Source: Novosphingobium malaysiense
GTDB lineage: Bacteria; Pseudomonadota; Alphaproteobacteria; Sphingomonadales; Sphingomonadaceae
Reading direction: 5' to 3'
DNA length: 64,000 nucleotides
NCBI RefSeq assembly: GCF_000802225.1
Contig: NZ_JTDI01000001.1
Span: forward strand, 372,001 to 436,000
Positions 8,057 through 17,410 of this stretch are shown in pieces. Each line of letters opens with the position of its first letter. Within the stretch, counting starts at the first letter, position 1. The position numbers and the translations under genes are program-made. Below the pieces are notes generated by a model that saw only the letters and a program-made list of their open reading frames with translations, was not told the DNA's origin and made no database searches.

Positions 8057-9256
8057 ATGAGCGAGGCTGATCCAGCAATCCGGGACGGTCAGGTTACCGA
8101 GTGGCATTACGGCCCGATCTTCGATGCCGATGCCCACATCGATCCGCCGCACGACATGTGGAAGGACTACCTGCCCTCCCACCTCAAAGACCGCGCGCCC
8201 TACATCGAGCACGCGGAAGACGGCGACTACATCTGCTTCGAGGGCAATCGCCGCCCGTTCATGATGATCAACAACCAGGCCGGCCGCGAAGGCAAGAACT
8301 TCAAGATGAAGGGGCGTCTGGAAGACCAGCGCAAGGTCTGGGAACCCGCCACGCGCCTCGCCGACATGGATGCGGACGGCATGGACGCCGCGCTGCTGTT
8401 CGGCGGCGGCCCGCTCGGCACGACCGACGACGAGCTCTATCTCGCCAGCTACGAGGCCTATCAGAACTGGGTGCTCGACTTCTGCTCGGTCGCACCCGAC
8501 CGGCTCTATCCCGTCGGCTATGTGCCGATGCGCGACATCGACGAGACCTGCGAGCACGTGAAGCGGCTCGCCCGCAAGGGCTTCCGCGCGATCAACCTGC
8601 CCGCCTTCCCGCAGAACAAGAAGGCATGGGATACCTCGTCGAACGTCAAGAACATGAAGTCCGGCCAGGTGGCCGCGCTCACGGGCGATCCGCATGGCGA
8701 CCTGCAGTATTCGAACCCCGAATTCGACAAGCTGTGGAAGACGATCTGCGACGAAGGCGTGGTCGTCACCTTCCACCTCGGCGCCCGGGTCCCGCGTTTC
8801 GGTCAGGCCGAATTCTTCCTTCCCGACATGCCGATGAGCAAAATGGCCATGGCCGAGCCGCTCGGCATCTTCATCTTCAACTGCATCTTCGACCGCTTCC
8901 CCGACCTCAAGATCGGATCGATGGAAAGCGGCGTGGGCTGGTTCGCGTGGTACGCCGAATACATCACCCGCACCTGGGAAAAGCAGCGGTTCTGGACCAA
9001 GAGCGAACTCAAGGAACCGCCGACGTACTACATGGACCGCAACATCTACGGCTCGTTCATTCAGGATCGCACCGGCATTCTGTGCCGCGATCTGCCGGGC
9101 GGCAAGAACATCATGTGGTCTTCGGATTATCCGCACTCGGAAACGACCTTCCCCAAATCGCGCCAGATTATCCTGCGCGACTTCGAAGGCGTGCCCGAAG
9201 AGGACGTGAAGAAGATCATCAACGGCAATTGCCGCGAGCTGCTCGGCCTCGACTGA
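8057..9256 (+). CDS. Amidohydrolase family protein (metal-dependent TIM barrel)
   Basis: This 399-aa cytoplasmic protein belongs to the amidohydrolase-2 superfamily, whose members hydrolyse or decarboxylate aromatic and cyclic acids. The metal-binding start FDADAHID (D25-x-H27-x-D29), a mid-protein VTFHLG histidine and the C-terminal WSSDYPHSE motif with its aspartate are all present, as is the SMESGVGWF strand. GGAG and GGAAG lie just before the ATG at 8057. It is the first gene after operator C and leads into the transporter and P450, so it is probably a pathway enzyme. Hydrolase versus decarboxylase cannot be settled from sequence alone. Confidence 0.85.
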   Translation: MSEADPAIRDGQVTEWHYGPIFDADAHIDPPHDMWKDYLPSHLKDRAPYIEHAEDGDYICFEGNRRPFMMINNQAGREGKNFKMKGRLEDQRKVWEPATRLADMDADGMDAALLFGGGPLGTTDDELYLASYEAYQNWVLDFCSVAPDRLYPVGYVPMRDIDETCEHVKRLARKGFRAINLPAFPQNKKAWDTSSNVKNMKSGQVAALTGDPHGDLQYSNPEFDKLWKTICDEGVVVTFHLGARVPRFGQAEFFLPDMPMSKMAMAEPLGIFIFNCIFDRFPDLKIGSMESGVGWFAWYAEYITRTWEKQRFWTKSELKEPPTYYMDRNIYGSFIQDRTGILCRDLPGGKNIMWSSDYPHSETTFPKSRQIILRDFEGVPEEDVKKIINGNCRELLGLD

Positions 9257-9305
9257 GGCCGGCCAGCCCTGTCAGCAAGAACGACAACAGCGCCGGGGAG
9301 AAGGC

Positions 9306-10880
9306 GTGGCGACAACATCTGGAACCCGGGCATCGGTGACGGCGGCAGCCGCATCGATCCCGGCCTCGGCCTATTTTGCCCTGGCCCTGCTCGCTTCGGC
9401 AAACCTGCTCAACTATCTCGACCGCTTCGTGGTCTCGATTCTGGCCGAAGCGATCAAGGCGGACTTGCGGCTCGACGATGCGCAGCTGGGCTTTCTGCTT
9501 GGGACCGCCTTCGCGATCTTCTATTCGATCGTCGGCGTGGCCATGGGCGGCATTTCGGATCGGCTCAGCCGCAAGAAGGTCATGGCCTTTGGTCTGGCGC
9601 TGTGGTCCGGCATGACGGCTCTGGGCGGCGCGGCAACCAACTTCATGACACTCGCCGCGGCCCGCATCGGCGTGGGCGTGGGAGAGGCCGCCGCCAATCC
9701 CTGCTCGCATTCGCTTCTTGCCGACATTTTTCCCCCGAAGAACCGCGCCCTCGCGCTCGGCGTCTATCTCGCCGGCACGTTCCTCGGCGGGGCTCTCGCG
9801 ATGGCGGTGGGCGGTTACTTCCTCGAGCACTGGTCGACGAGCATGTGCACGGCGGTGCCCATTGCCGGGGCCTGCGATCTCGCGGCCTGGAAAGCGGCGC
9901 TGTTTGCCGTCGGTATCCCCGGCTTCCCGCTGGCCCTGCTGCTGCTCACCATCCGCGAGCCCGCGCGCAACGGCGGCAAGACGCAGCAGTCGACAGGCGT
10001 CATTGTTCGCGAGTTCTCGGCCGCATTGCCGCCCTTCACACTGATGACCGTGGCGCGCGAAGGCGGGCCGCTGGCGCTACGGCGCAATCTCGTCATTCTG
10101 GCAGCGATCAGCTTGGCCGCCGTGCTGCTTGTCGCCTGGACGGGAGACTACGCCCAGTGGATCGCCTTCGGCGTCGGCGCTTATGTCGTCGTGACCTGGG
10201 GGCAGATCCAGTCGCTGCGCGACCGCCCACTCTTCGCACTGACTTTCGGTGACCGCACATTCCTTTACGCCATGGCCGCCACCGCGCTGATCGCCTGCGT
10301 GGGCGGGGCCATCAATGTCTGGGCGGCCCCCTTCGCAATGCGCACTCACGCGATGAACCCCAGCGAACTGGGCCTGCGGCTCGGCGTGATCCACACCGTC
10401 GGCGCGGTCATCGGCGTGATCGCCGGCGGCTGGCTGGCAGACAAGTGGAAGCAGCGCGACCGTCGCGCGCCGCTGGGTATGGCCGCCATCTCGATCTGCG
10501 GCACCCTGCCCAGCGTGCTCGTCATGCTGCTGGTGGTGGAGGTGGACCTGTTCCTCATCGCCTACGCATCGGTCAGCGTGTTCGGCGCGATGTGGAGCGG
10601 AGCAACCGCTGCCCTCGTGCAGGATCTCGTGCTGCCGCGCATGCGCGGCTCCGCAGCGGCCTGCTATTCGCTGATCGCCATCGTCGTGGCCTCGGGCACC
10701 GGCCCTTACTGGGCCGGCAAGGTCAGCGCCGTCACCGGATCGCTGACTGCCGGTATGCTGAGCCTGCTGATCCTGGCGCCGATCGCGCTCGTGTTCCTCT
10801 GGCTCGCTGCGAAACGCCTTCCCCAGGAAACCCCCGAAGCCCGCCTCGCCCTGGCCACCGCTGCCGGCGAGCCGATCTAA
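9306..10880 (+). CDS. MFS transporter, spinster-like
   Basis: This 524-aa inner-membrane protein has about 12 hydrophobic segments and the MFS motif A between helices 2 and 3 (GGISDRLSRKKVM). The start of helix 1 (NLLNYLDRFVVS) and the GVGVGEAAANPCSHSLLADIFPP segment are typical of spinster-like MFS proteins common near aromatic and steroid catabolic genes. It begins with GTG after GGGGAGAAGG, 49 bp after the amidohydrolase, with the P450 14 bp downstream, so the three are one transcription unit. It probably takes up the substrate of the locus or exports an intermediate; direction is unknown. Confidence 0.85.
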   Translation: MATTSGTRASVTAAAASIPASAYFALALLASANLLNYLDRFVVSILAEAIKADLRLDDAQLGFLLGTAFAIFYSIVGVAMGGISDRLSRKKVMAFGLALWSGMTALGGAATNFMTLAAARIGVGVGEAAANPCSHSLLADIFPPKNRALALGVYLAGTFLGGALAMAVGGYFLEHWSTSMCTAVPIAGACDLAAWKAALFAVGIPGFPLALLLLTIREPARNGGKTQQSTGVIVREFSAALPPFTLMTVAREGGPLALRRNLVILAAISLAAVLLVAWTGDYAQWIAFGVGAYVVVTWGQIQSLRDRPLFALTFGDRTFLYAMAATALIACVGGAINVWAAPFAMRTHAMNPSELGLRLGVIHTVGAVIGVIAGGWLADKWKQRDRRAPLGMAAISICGTLPSVLVMLLVVEVDLFLIAYASVSVFGAMWSGATAALVQDLVLPRMRGSAAACYSLIAIVVASGTGPYWAGKVSAVTGSLTAGMLSLLILAPIALVFLWLAAKRLPQETPEARLALATAAGEPI

Positions 10881-10894
10881 ACAGAGTAGCCCCG

Positions 10895-12187
10895 ATGTCC
10901 GACGACGTCCTCACCGCCGACGACCCGCTCTACGAAGAGCTCTACGACGTGCGCCGCGAGGCGGAGTCGATGGGCAACTTCATCGACCGGGACGTCACGC
11001 CGGAAATTCATGAACTGCGCGCCAAGGGGTCCGTCCACAAGGGCAAGCTGCGCGAGATCCTGGGGCTGCCGGTCACCTACGAGCGCCACGTCAACGCAAC
11101 CGGGCGCCAGCACTACACGGTTCTCACCTACGAGGCCTGCGAAACGGCGTTCCGCAATCCGGGGCTCTTCTCCAACACCGTGCAGATGGACCCGCGCGTG
11201 CCGGAAAAGGACAGGACCGGTCTGCTCGAGATCGATCCGCCCAAGCACCGCGCCTATCGCCGCACGATCCAGCCCAAGTTCCTGATGCCCGAGGCGATCG
11301 GCTGGTGGCGCAGCCGGACCATCGACAGCATCGTCGAGCGGCTGGTCGAACGCCTCTCGACGCGCGAGCGGGCCGATCTCAACATCGAGTACTGCGCCCG
11401 CATCCCGGTCTACACGATCACCACCGCCATCGGCCTGCACGGCAACGAGGCTCTGCGCTTCCGCCATGCCTACCTCAACAGCACCAGCGCCAGCCGCAAG
11501 ATCTCACGCGAAGAGCGCATGCGCAATTTCCAGCTGGTGGAATCGCTGCTGATGGACCTCGTCGCCGCGCGCCGTGAGGAGCCGCAGGACGATCTGATCA
11601 GCTATCTCGTCGACAAGCCGCTGCAACTGCCCGGACAGGACCCGCGCCTGCTCACCGATGCGGAGATCATGACGCAGGCCAAACTGGTCATGGTGGCCGG
11701 TGGCGGCACCTCGTGGCGGCAGATGGGCATCACCCTCTTCGCGCTGCTGAGCAACCGCGACCAGCTCGAAGACGTGAAGATGAACCGCGAGCTGATGGAC
11801 GATGCCATCGAGGAAAGCCTGCGCTGGGAACCGACTGCGCCCTATCACTACCGCCTCGTGATGGAGGACACCGAGTTCTACGGCCACCAGATCCCCGAAG
11901 GGTCGGTGCTCGAACTCGGCCTCGGCCCCGCCAACCGCGACCCTTCGCGCTGGGACCATCCCGACCTGTTCGACATCCACCGCCCGAAGCTCACCAACAT
12001 GGCTTTCGGCCTTGGCACCCACCGCTGCCTCGGCATGAATGTCGCCAAGGTGGAGATGGCACGCGGGATCAATGCCCTGCTCGACGCCTTCCCGGATATG
12101 CGCTTCGATCCCGACGCGCCGACGCCCTTCATGACCGGTGGCCTCGAGCAGCGCGGTCCCTCCGCCCTGCCCGTGCTGCTGCGCTAA
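10895..12187 (+). CDS. Cytochrome P450, I-helix acid missing
   Basis: This 430-aa soluble bacterial P450 has the haem-binding loop FGLGTHRCLG with ligand C378, the ESLR form of the ExxR motif, and the DPPKHRAYR segment of the C-helix region. The I-helix reads VAGGGTSW: the threonine (T272) is there but the preceding acid of the usual AGxD/ET pair is glycine (G271). That pair delivers protons for O-O bond cleavage, so the change may alter chemistry or favour a peroxide route. No ferredoxin gene is adjacent; one is at 33.8 kb. Start ATG at 10895, 14 bp after the transporter. It probably hydroxylates the pathway substrate. Confidence 0.9.
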   Translation: MSDDVLTADDPLYEELYDVRREAESMGNFIDRDVTPEIHELRAKGSVHKGKLREILGLPVTYERHVNATGRQHYTVLTYEACETAFRNPGLFSNTVQMDPRVPEKDRTGLLEIDPPKHRAYRRTIQPKFLMPEAIGWWRSRTIDSIVERLVERLSTRERADLNIEYCARIPVYTITTAIGLHGNEALRFRHAYLNSTSASRKISREERMRNFQLVESLLMDLVAARREEPQDDLISYLVDKPLQLPGQDPRLLTDAEIMTQAKLVMVAGGGTSWRQMGITLFALLSNRDQLEDVKMNRELMDDAIEESLRWEPTAPYHYRLVMEDTEFYGHQIPEGSVLELGLGPANRDPSRWDHPDLFDIHRPKLTNMAFGLGTHRCLGMNVAKVEMARGINALLDAFPDMRFDPDAPTPFMTGGLEQRGPSALPVLLR

Positions 12188-12313
12188 GATCCTGGCACGC
12201 TAAGGTATTGTCAGCAGTCTCTTTTCACTTGCCGCATGGGGCGTGCCTTGCCTAGATCGTCGCGCTGAACGCACAAGCGTCGCAAGGGCGAGGACAGGCA
12301 CATCCCCAAATTC

Positions 12314-12853
12314 GTGACTCTGCTGACGATCTATCGTCTCGCCGCGGCGCCCATCGCGGCGGGCATGGCACTGGCGGGCCACCGGGACGCGTTCTTCATC
12401 CTTGTCATCGTCAGCCTGATCACCGACCTGATCGACGGGCCGCTCGCCCGTCGGCTCGGGCAGGTCACCGAACTCGGCGCAAAGCTGGATACGATTGCCG
12501 ATTCCTGCACGGTGATAGCAGGCATATTCGGCCTCTACCTTCTGGACAGAGCCGTGTTCCGCCCGGAACTGCCGGCGCTCTACGTGTTCCTCGTAAGCTA
12601 CGCCGCAGCCGCGCTGGCATGCCTCGTGAAGTTCCGGGCGCTACCGGCCTACCACCTCTACACGTCGAAGCTGGCGGCCTTCTGGTCCGGCGTCTTCTTC
12701 ATCTGGCTCTATGCCTTCGGGTACTCGCCGGCGTTCTTCGTCTCGCTGCTGGCTCTGGGCGTGCTGGCAAACGTGGAATCGCTGCTGTCGACCTGGCGCC
12801 TCAAGCGCTTTCAGACCGACATCGGCAGCCTTTTCCGGATCCGCGACACCTGA
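12314..12853 (+). CDS. CDP-alcohol phosphatidyltransferase family protein
   Basis: This 179-aa inner-membrane protein carries the full signature D-x2-D-G-x2-A-R-x8-G-x3-D-x3-D at residues 37-62 (TDLIDGPLARRL...GAKLDTIAD), which binds CDP-diacylglycerol and metal. Several hydrophobic segments follow. Such enzymes make phosphatidylglycerol phosphate, phosphatidylinositol phosphate or phosphatidylcholine/serine. The start is unsure: GTG at 12314 is used, but the open frame extends upstream to 12269 without ATG, and the family normally has a few more residues before LLTIYR. No strong ribosome site is visible. It sits between the P450 and a leftward phosphotransferase with no evident link to either. 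Confidence 0.8.
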   Translation: MTLLTIYRLAAAPIAAGMALAGHRDAFFILVIVSLITDLIDGPLARRLGQVTELGAKLDTIADSCTVIAGIFGLYLLDRAVFRPELPALYVFLVSYAAAALACLVKFRALPAYHLYTSKLAAFWSGVFFIWLYAFGYSPAFFVSLLALGVLANVESLLSTWRLKRFQTDIGSLFRIRDT

Positions 12854-12868
12854 CGCGCCGCGTCCGTC

Positions 12869-13924
12869 TCAATCCACTTTCAGACGCTTGCGCATCATGG
12901 CTTCGTCCATCATCGGCGTGCCGCGCAGCTGCCCCAGACGCACGCCGGTGCAGGTCATCTTGAAGTGGGTGAATTCCTCGTACCATTCGAGGCCTTCCGC
13001 CGACTTGCCGCAGGTCTCTTCCCACAGCGCGATCGTCTCCTCGCGCGTGCCCATCCCTTCCAGATAAGCTCCATGCACCGCGCTGCGCCCGTGCATCGTT
13101 TCCGCTAGCGTGCAGAACCAGGCGAGATCGTGCAGTGCGCCTCCGAGCGAAGGCTGTTCCCAGTCCATCACCGCCACGACATCGAAGTTCTCGTCGAACA
13201 TCATGTTGCCGATTCGCGCATCGCCCCAGACAAGGCCGGCCGGGTCCTGGTGGGGCCACGACGACTTGAGGCGCTCCAGCGCCGCGCGCAGGATCGGTTG
13301 CGGCGCGACCTCTTCCAGCCATGTGGTGAAGCGTACGTACTTGTCCCATTCCTGCGCCAGTCCCTGCTCGGCCCCAGCCGGCCCCTTGAGGAAGCCGAAG
13401 CGGTCGGTCGGCACGCACTGGATCGTGGCAAGCTGGATGACGGCGTTCGTCCAGAGGGTGCGGCGCTGCTCGGGCGTCGCTTCGCTCAGCCAGCCTTCGC
13501 GGGCGTAAGGCGGGATCGAGACAGGGACACGCCCCTGCTTCTTTTCCATCACGAAGAACGGGTTGCCGAGAAGCTCGGGATCTTCCTCGAACCACAGCGG
13601 CCGGGCCACGCGGACGCGTCCGTCCTCGGCCAGCAACTTCATGACCTGGTACTGTTCATCGAACAGGTTGTCCGGAAAGACAGTGAACGATCGCGGTTTG
13701 ATCCGTACCACGCAGCCCTGCTCATGCTCGCGGCCGCCTTCGCTCCAACGCGCATCGAAAAGCACGGTTTCATGGCTTTGGCCGGCCCCGCGCGGGTAGG
13801 CGAGATTGCCGATGGCAATGCCTGTTGCCTTCGGCATCTGCCCGGACAACCAGCCTGCCAGCTTGCCGGCCAGTTCCTCTAGATCCCGCGTTTCCGGTGC
13901 AACGATCACGTCCGACAAGGCCAC
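12869..13924 (-). CDS. APH-fold phosphotransferase, ACAD10/11-like
   Basis: This 351-aa protein is a second APH-fold phosphotransferase, clearly different in sequence from the one at 3855. The catalytic loop GLVWGDARIGNMMF and the downstream VMDWE metal motif are intact, with a nucleotide-binding N-lobe before them. It resembles the ACAD10/11 type of phosphotransferase, which in other organisms phosphorylates hydroxyacyl-CoA on the way to dehydration; that comparison is from family knowledge. It has its own tandem operator D just upstream of the ATG at 13924, and lies next to the IclR gene in the same direction. A role in removing a hydroxyl group from a pathway intermediate is an inference. 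Confidence 0.82.
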   Translation of the reverse strand: MALSDVIVAPETRDLEELAGKLAGWLSGQMPKATGIAIGNLAYPRGAGQSHETVLFDARWSEGGREHEQGCVVRIKPRSFTVFPDNLFDEQYQVMKLLAEDGRVRVARPLWFEEDPELLGNPFFVMEKKQGRVPVSIPPYAREGWLSEATPEQRRTLWTNAVIQLATIQCVPTDRFGFLKGPAGAEQGLAQEWDKYVRFTTWLEEVAPQPILRAALERLKSSWPHQDPAGLVWGDARIGNMMFDENFDVVAVMDWEQPSLGGALHDLAWFCTLAETMHGRSAVHGAYLEGMGTREETIALWEETCGKSAEGLEWYEEFTHFKMTCTGVRLGQLRGTPMMDEAMMRKRLKVD

Positions 13925-13955
13925 TCTCCCGCTCGTGGCGACGCCGACCCATTAG

Positions 13956-13989
13956 TTCGACATCGCGAATTTATTTTCGCTTATTTGAT
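13956..13989. promoter_or_regulatory. Tandem candidate IclR operator (site D)
   Basis: TTCGACATCGCGAA at 13956-13969 has perfect TTCG/CGAA arms, and TTCGCTTATTTGAT begins exactly 20 bp later at 13976. They lie 32-65 bp upstream of the phosphotransferase start (13924, leftward), in the gap after the IclR gene. Confidence 0.6.
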
Positions 13990-14057
13990 AATGAGACAGC
14001 GAATGCCGGTCAAGCGAGCAACGCCCCGCCTGCACGAAGTCTTTCGAACGCAGGAGA

Positions 14058-14903
14058 TCAGTCGACCGGTGCGCTTCGGCCCGAAAGGAAGCCGGAAATG
14101 CGCCCACAGGCCTCCGCCAATTGGCGTCCTGCCTGCTCGATGGCAGCACCCGTCATCGTGGCGTGAAAGCCGGCCATGACCAGCGAGATCGTCACCCGGT
14201 TCCGATTGTCGTAGATCGGCGCCATGATAGCCATGAGCGGATAGGTCCGCTCCTTCTCAAGCGAGAGTTGCGGAAGCACGGGGGGATCGTCCGTCGCGGC
14301 GCGAATGCCGGGCTCCGATGCTTCCAGGTTTGCTCCCCCGCGGCGGACAAGCGCGATGAAGCCGTTTTCGCGAACGAAATCGAGCCCGGCGTGAAATTCG
14401 TCGACCTGTTCGGGCGACATGTCCGCATCGGTCCGGGCAAGCCAACTCTCCGCTTCGCGCGGCGATCGGGCATAGAACGACATCGCTTGCACCGCACGCA
14501 TCGGCATGCGCGTCCCCAGCGGGACGGGATATCCCACGTGGCTGAGCGAGGCGGCGCGCTCGCGCAAGTGAATGGTATCACCTTCGAGGAAATAGGCGCC
14601 GCACACGACGTCGAATTCGTCGGCCAGTCTGCGCATTTCCGGCTGCGCGACCTGCAGCGGCGAAAAATGCTCCGCCGCCGTGCGCCCGATCGCCGCGAGG
14701 GCGGGGCCTAGCACATAGGTCTTGTCCGTGGTCCGATAGAGATAGCCCACGTCGACCAGACCAGTAAGCAGCGCATGGCATGTCGCGCGGCTGAGCTTGA
14801 GCGCGCGGACAAGGTCGGTCAGCGCAAAGGCCTGTCCGGGGTGATCGGCGATGAAATTCAGGATGGCGGCCACGCGGGCGACACCGGGGGAGGAACGCGA
14901 CAT
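14058..14903 (-). CDS. IclR-family transcriptional regulator
   Basis: This 281-aa regulator has the IclR layout: an N-terminal winged helix (about 5-65, with ALTDLVRALKLSRATCHALLTGLVDVGYL) and a GAF-like effector domain (about 75-265). IclR proteins act as tetramers on two neighbouring palindromes and respond to small carboxylates or CoA-pathway intermediates. The ATG at 14903 is preceded by one copy of the 14-bp palindrome at 14911-14924, suggesting autoregulation. It is the only pathway-type regulator among the catabolic genes, which makes it the likely controller of sites A-F. Whether it activates or represses cannot be read from the sequence. Confidence 0.92.
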   Translation of the reverse strand: MSRSSPGVARVAAILNFIADHPGQAFALTDLVRALKLSRATCHALLTGLVDVGYLYRTTDKTYVLGPALAAIGRTAAEHFSPLQVAQPEMRRLADEFDVVCGAYFLEGDTIHLRERAASLSHVGYPVPLGTRMPMRAVQAMSFYARSPREAESWLARTDADMSPEQVDEFHAGLDFVRENGFIALVRRGGANLEASEPGIRAATDDPPVLPQLSLEKERTYPLMAIMAPIYDNRNRVTISLVMAGFHATMTGAAIEQAGRQLAEACGRISGFLSGRSAPVD

Positions 14904-14910
14904 GAGATCT

Positions 14911-14924
14911 TTCGCTATTTCGAA
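14911..14924. promoter_or_regulatory. Candidate IclR autoregulatory operator (site E)
   Basis: TTCGCTATTTCGAA has perfect TTCG/CGAA arms and begins seven bases upstream of the iclR-type start codon, so a bound regulator would cover its own translation start region. Unlike the other sites, the expected partner copy 20 bp away (14931) is very weak. Confidence 0.6.
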
Positions 14925-15164
14925 TTTTTACGCCTATGGGGAAACGCCGGCGTTCGTCAATAGACGCGGGTATTCATTGGTGGGAACTTTCCCGATCCCG
15001 TTCGCCGCAGATACAGGTCCGATCGGCGAGGCAGCCGCGCGGTCCGATCCGGATCCATGAGGCGGGCGCCACCTGCTCGACCGAGGCACGCCTGCTTGCG
15101 ACGAAAAGCAGATATTAACTAAACGACGGTACCGATACCCACAAAAGCGTTAACACTCGACAGG

Positions 15165-17372
15165 ATGCCAGCTGTGGCTGTCAGAAACATTTTTTCCGGA
15201 TTCGGACAGGCGACCACGCTGGGGAGATCCTCGAAATCCGTCGACAGGCCTGGATCCATCCCGGCCGCTGACCGTCTTTCCCTTCTCGATGAATTCGAAG
15301 ACCTCGGGATCGGCTGGTTCTGGGCCACCAATGCCGAGGGTAACCTAATCTATATTTCGCCCAGGCTGCTCGACCTCATATCGGCCGATGCCGCAAGCGT
15401 GCTTGGCCAACCCCTTGGCAACCTGTTCGAGGCCGACCCCGAAAACCTCGACGAGAAATCGAGCCGCCCCCTCAATTTCCTCCTGGGCACCCGGCACAAG
15501 ATTCCCGAATTGACGGTCCGCCCCAAAGGGGGGAACGTCAATCCCCTGTGGCTGCTGCTGTCCGGCCGGCCGAAGTTCGACGATGCGAACAACTTCCAGG
15601 GATACCGCGGCGGTTTCAGGGACATCACCGAGCAGTATCAGCGTGAACTCGAAGAGACGCGCCAGGCCACGTCGGATGCACTGACCGGCCTCGCCAACCG
15701 CCACCGGCACAACGCCCAGCTCGATGCCTACCTGCGGGCCTTCAAGAGCGCGAAGCGCAGCTGTGCGTTGATGCTGCTCGACCTCGATCGCTTCAAGCAG
15801 GTCAACGATACGATGGGGCACCCCGCCGGCGACGAACTGCTCCGTCAGGTGGCCGACAGGCTTCGCAACATCGTCGGCGACCACGGCGAAATCGGGCGCC
15901 TCGGCGGGGACGAATTCGCGATTATCTGTCCCGACATGGACGATTGCGGCAAGCTTGGCGACCTCGCCGAGAAGATCATCCAGATCGTTTCCCAACCTTA
16001 TCCGATCGACGACAAGCGAGCGGTCATCGGCACATCCATCGGCATCGCGATCGCCCCACACGACGGCCTCGAACCGGAACAGCTCACCAAGAGCGCAGAC
16101 CTCGCGCTCTATGCTGCCAAGAAAGGCGGACGTGGCCAGTTCCGCTTCTTCTCCGCCGACCTCAAGGACGAGAAGGAAGAGCGCCAGCTGCTTCTAGACG
16201 ACCTGCGGCAGGCCCTGGAGCAGGACGAGCTGGAACTGCACTATCAACCCGTCGTGAGGGCAGAGGACGACGCTGTCGTCGGCTTCGAGGCCCTCATGCG
16301 CTGGGAACACTCTGAGCGTGGGCACGTGAGCCCGGGAATCTTCATCCCGATCGCCGAAGAATCGGGACTGATCATCCAGCTTGGCGAATGGGCGCTTCGC
16401 AGGGCCTGTATGGAGGCCATGAACTGGCCCGAAGACGTGCGCGTTGCCGTCAACGTCTCGGCCGTCCAGTTCGCCAATGCCGGCCTCATCTCGGCGGTCA
16501 CCTCCGCCCTCGCGCAGAGCGGGATTGCGCCAGACCGGCTGGAACTGGAGCTGACCGAAAGCATCTTCCTGGGAGACAGCGAGGCGGCGGACCAGACGTT
16601 CAAGACGCTCAAGAGCCTGGGAGTGCGCCTGGTCCTGGACGATTTCGGCACCGGGTTCTCATCGCTGAGCTACCTGCGTTCAGCGCCTTTCGACAAGATC
16701 AAGGTCGACAAGAGCTTCGTCGAAACCTGTACGCTCAAGAAACAGAACAGCTCGACGATCATCGCCGCCATCGTCGGCCTTGCCGATGCCATCGGAATGG
16801 AAACGACCGTGGAAGGCGTCGAGGCCTTCGACCAACTCGAGCTGGTCCGTTCGAAGGGCGCACGCTTCATCCAGGGCTGGCTCTATTCCAAGGCCCTGAC
16901 GCCGGCACAGATCGCCGAACAGGTCGGGCCCGAGCAATTCAAGATCAAGCCTTCCGGTCCCGATCGGCATCGGCCCGACCGCCGGACGGTTTTCCGGCGT
17001 ATCGGCGTCATCCACGACGACCACCGCTACGATGTGGTCATGCGCAGCGTCTCGAAGTCCGGCGCTCTTATCGAGGGCCTGATGGGCGTGCCTTGCGGAA
17101 CCGACCTCGTGCTGGATCTTGGCGGCGGACAACTTGCCTATTGCACGGTCATCAGATCGGAAGACGCGCAGATCGGCGTCCAGTTCGAAACGCCGCTCGT
17201 CAGCGACGGCGCCGGCGGCCTGTGCACGCGCCATCGCGTCTCGCCCTACGCCCTCGCGGCAGCCGGCATGCCGCTGGCAGCGCTGCCACCCGGAAACTAT
17301 CCGTTGGCCATGTTGGCCGATGGCCCAGCCAACCCGCCGCGGTTCATGCAGGTCAGCGTAAGCAAGCCCTGA
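15165..17372 (+). CDS. PAS-GGDEF-EAL-PilZ cyclic-di-GMP protein
   Basis: This 735-aa protein combines a PAS sensor (about 42-165), a GGDEF cyclase (about 170-335), an EAL phosphodiesterase (about 340-600) and a C-terminal PilZ domain (about 610-700). GGDEF is intact in RLGGDEF but the RxxD inhibitory site is absent. The EAL part keeps EALMR, DDFGTGFSS, the KVDKS lysine and QGWLYSK, so hydrolysis of c-di-GMP looks possible. The PilZ arginines are present in PDRRTVFRR. There is no signal peptide or membrane segment, so it is cytoplasmic. It stands alone between the IclR gene and the acyl-CoA ligase. A fused PilZ could let the enzyme sense its own product. Confidence 0.9.
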   Translation: MPAVAVRNIFSGFGQATTLGRSSKSVDRPGSIPAADRLSLLDEFEDLGIGWFWATNAEGNLIYISPRLLDLISADAASVLGQPLGNLFEADPENLDEKSSRPLNFLLGTRHKIPELTVRPKGGNVNPLWLLLSGRPKFDDANNFQGYRGGFRDITEQYQRELEETRQATSDALTGLANRHRHNAQLDAYLRAFKSAKRSCALMLLDLDRFKQVNDTMGHPAGDELLRQVADRLRNIVGDHGEIGRLGGDEFAIICPDMDDCGKLGDLAEKIIQIVSQPYPIDDKRAVIGTSIGIAIAPHDGLEPEQLTKSADLALYAAKKGGRGQFRFFSADLKDEKEERQLLLDDLRQALEQDELELHYQPVVRAEDDAVVGFEALMRWEHSERGHVSPGIFIPIAEESGLIIQLGEWALRRACMEAMNWPEDVRVAVNVSAVQFANAGLISAVTSALAQSGIAPDRLELELTESIFLGDSEAADQTFKTLKSLGVRLVLDDFGTGFSSLSYLRSAPFDKIKVDKSFVETCTLKKQNSSTIIAAIVGLADAIGMETTVEGVEAFDQLELVRSKGARFIQGWLYSKALTPAQIAEQVGPEQFKIKPSGPDRHRPDRRTVFRRIGVIHDDHRYDVVMRSVSKSGALIEGLMGVPCGTDLVLDLGGGQLAYCTVIRSEDAQIGVQFETPLVSDGAGGLCTRHRVSPYALAAAGMPLAALPPGNYPLAMLADGPANPPRFMQVSVSKP

Positions 17373-17410
17373 CGGGAGGCGTCCCTCCGGCTCGGCTTTC
17401 GCGTGCCGCG

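Noticed and set aside
14931..14944. Second copy of the IclR motif 20 bp from site E
   Set aside because: Only a few of the conserved positions match, too weak to count.
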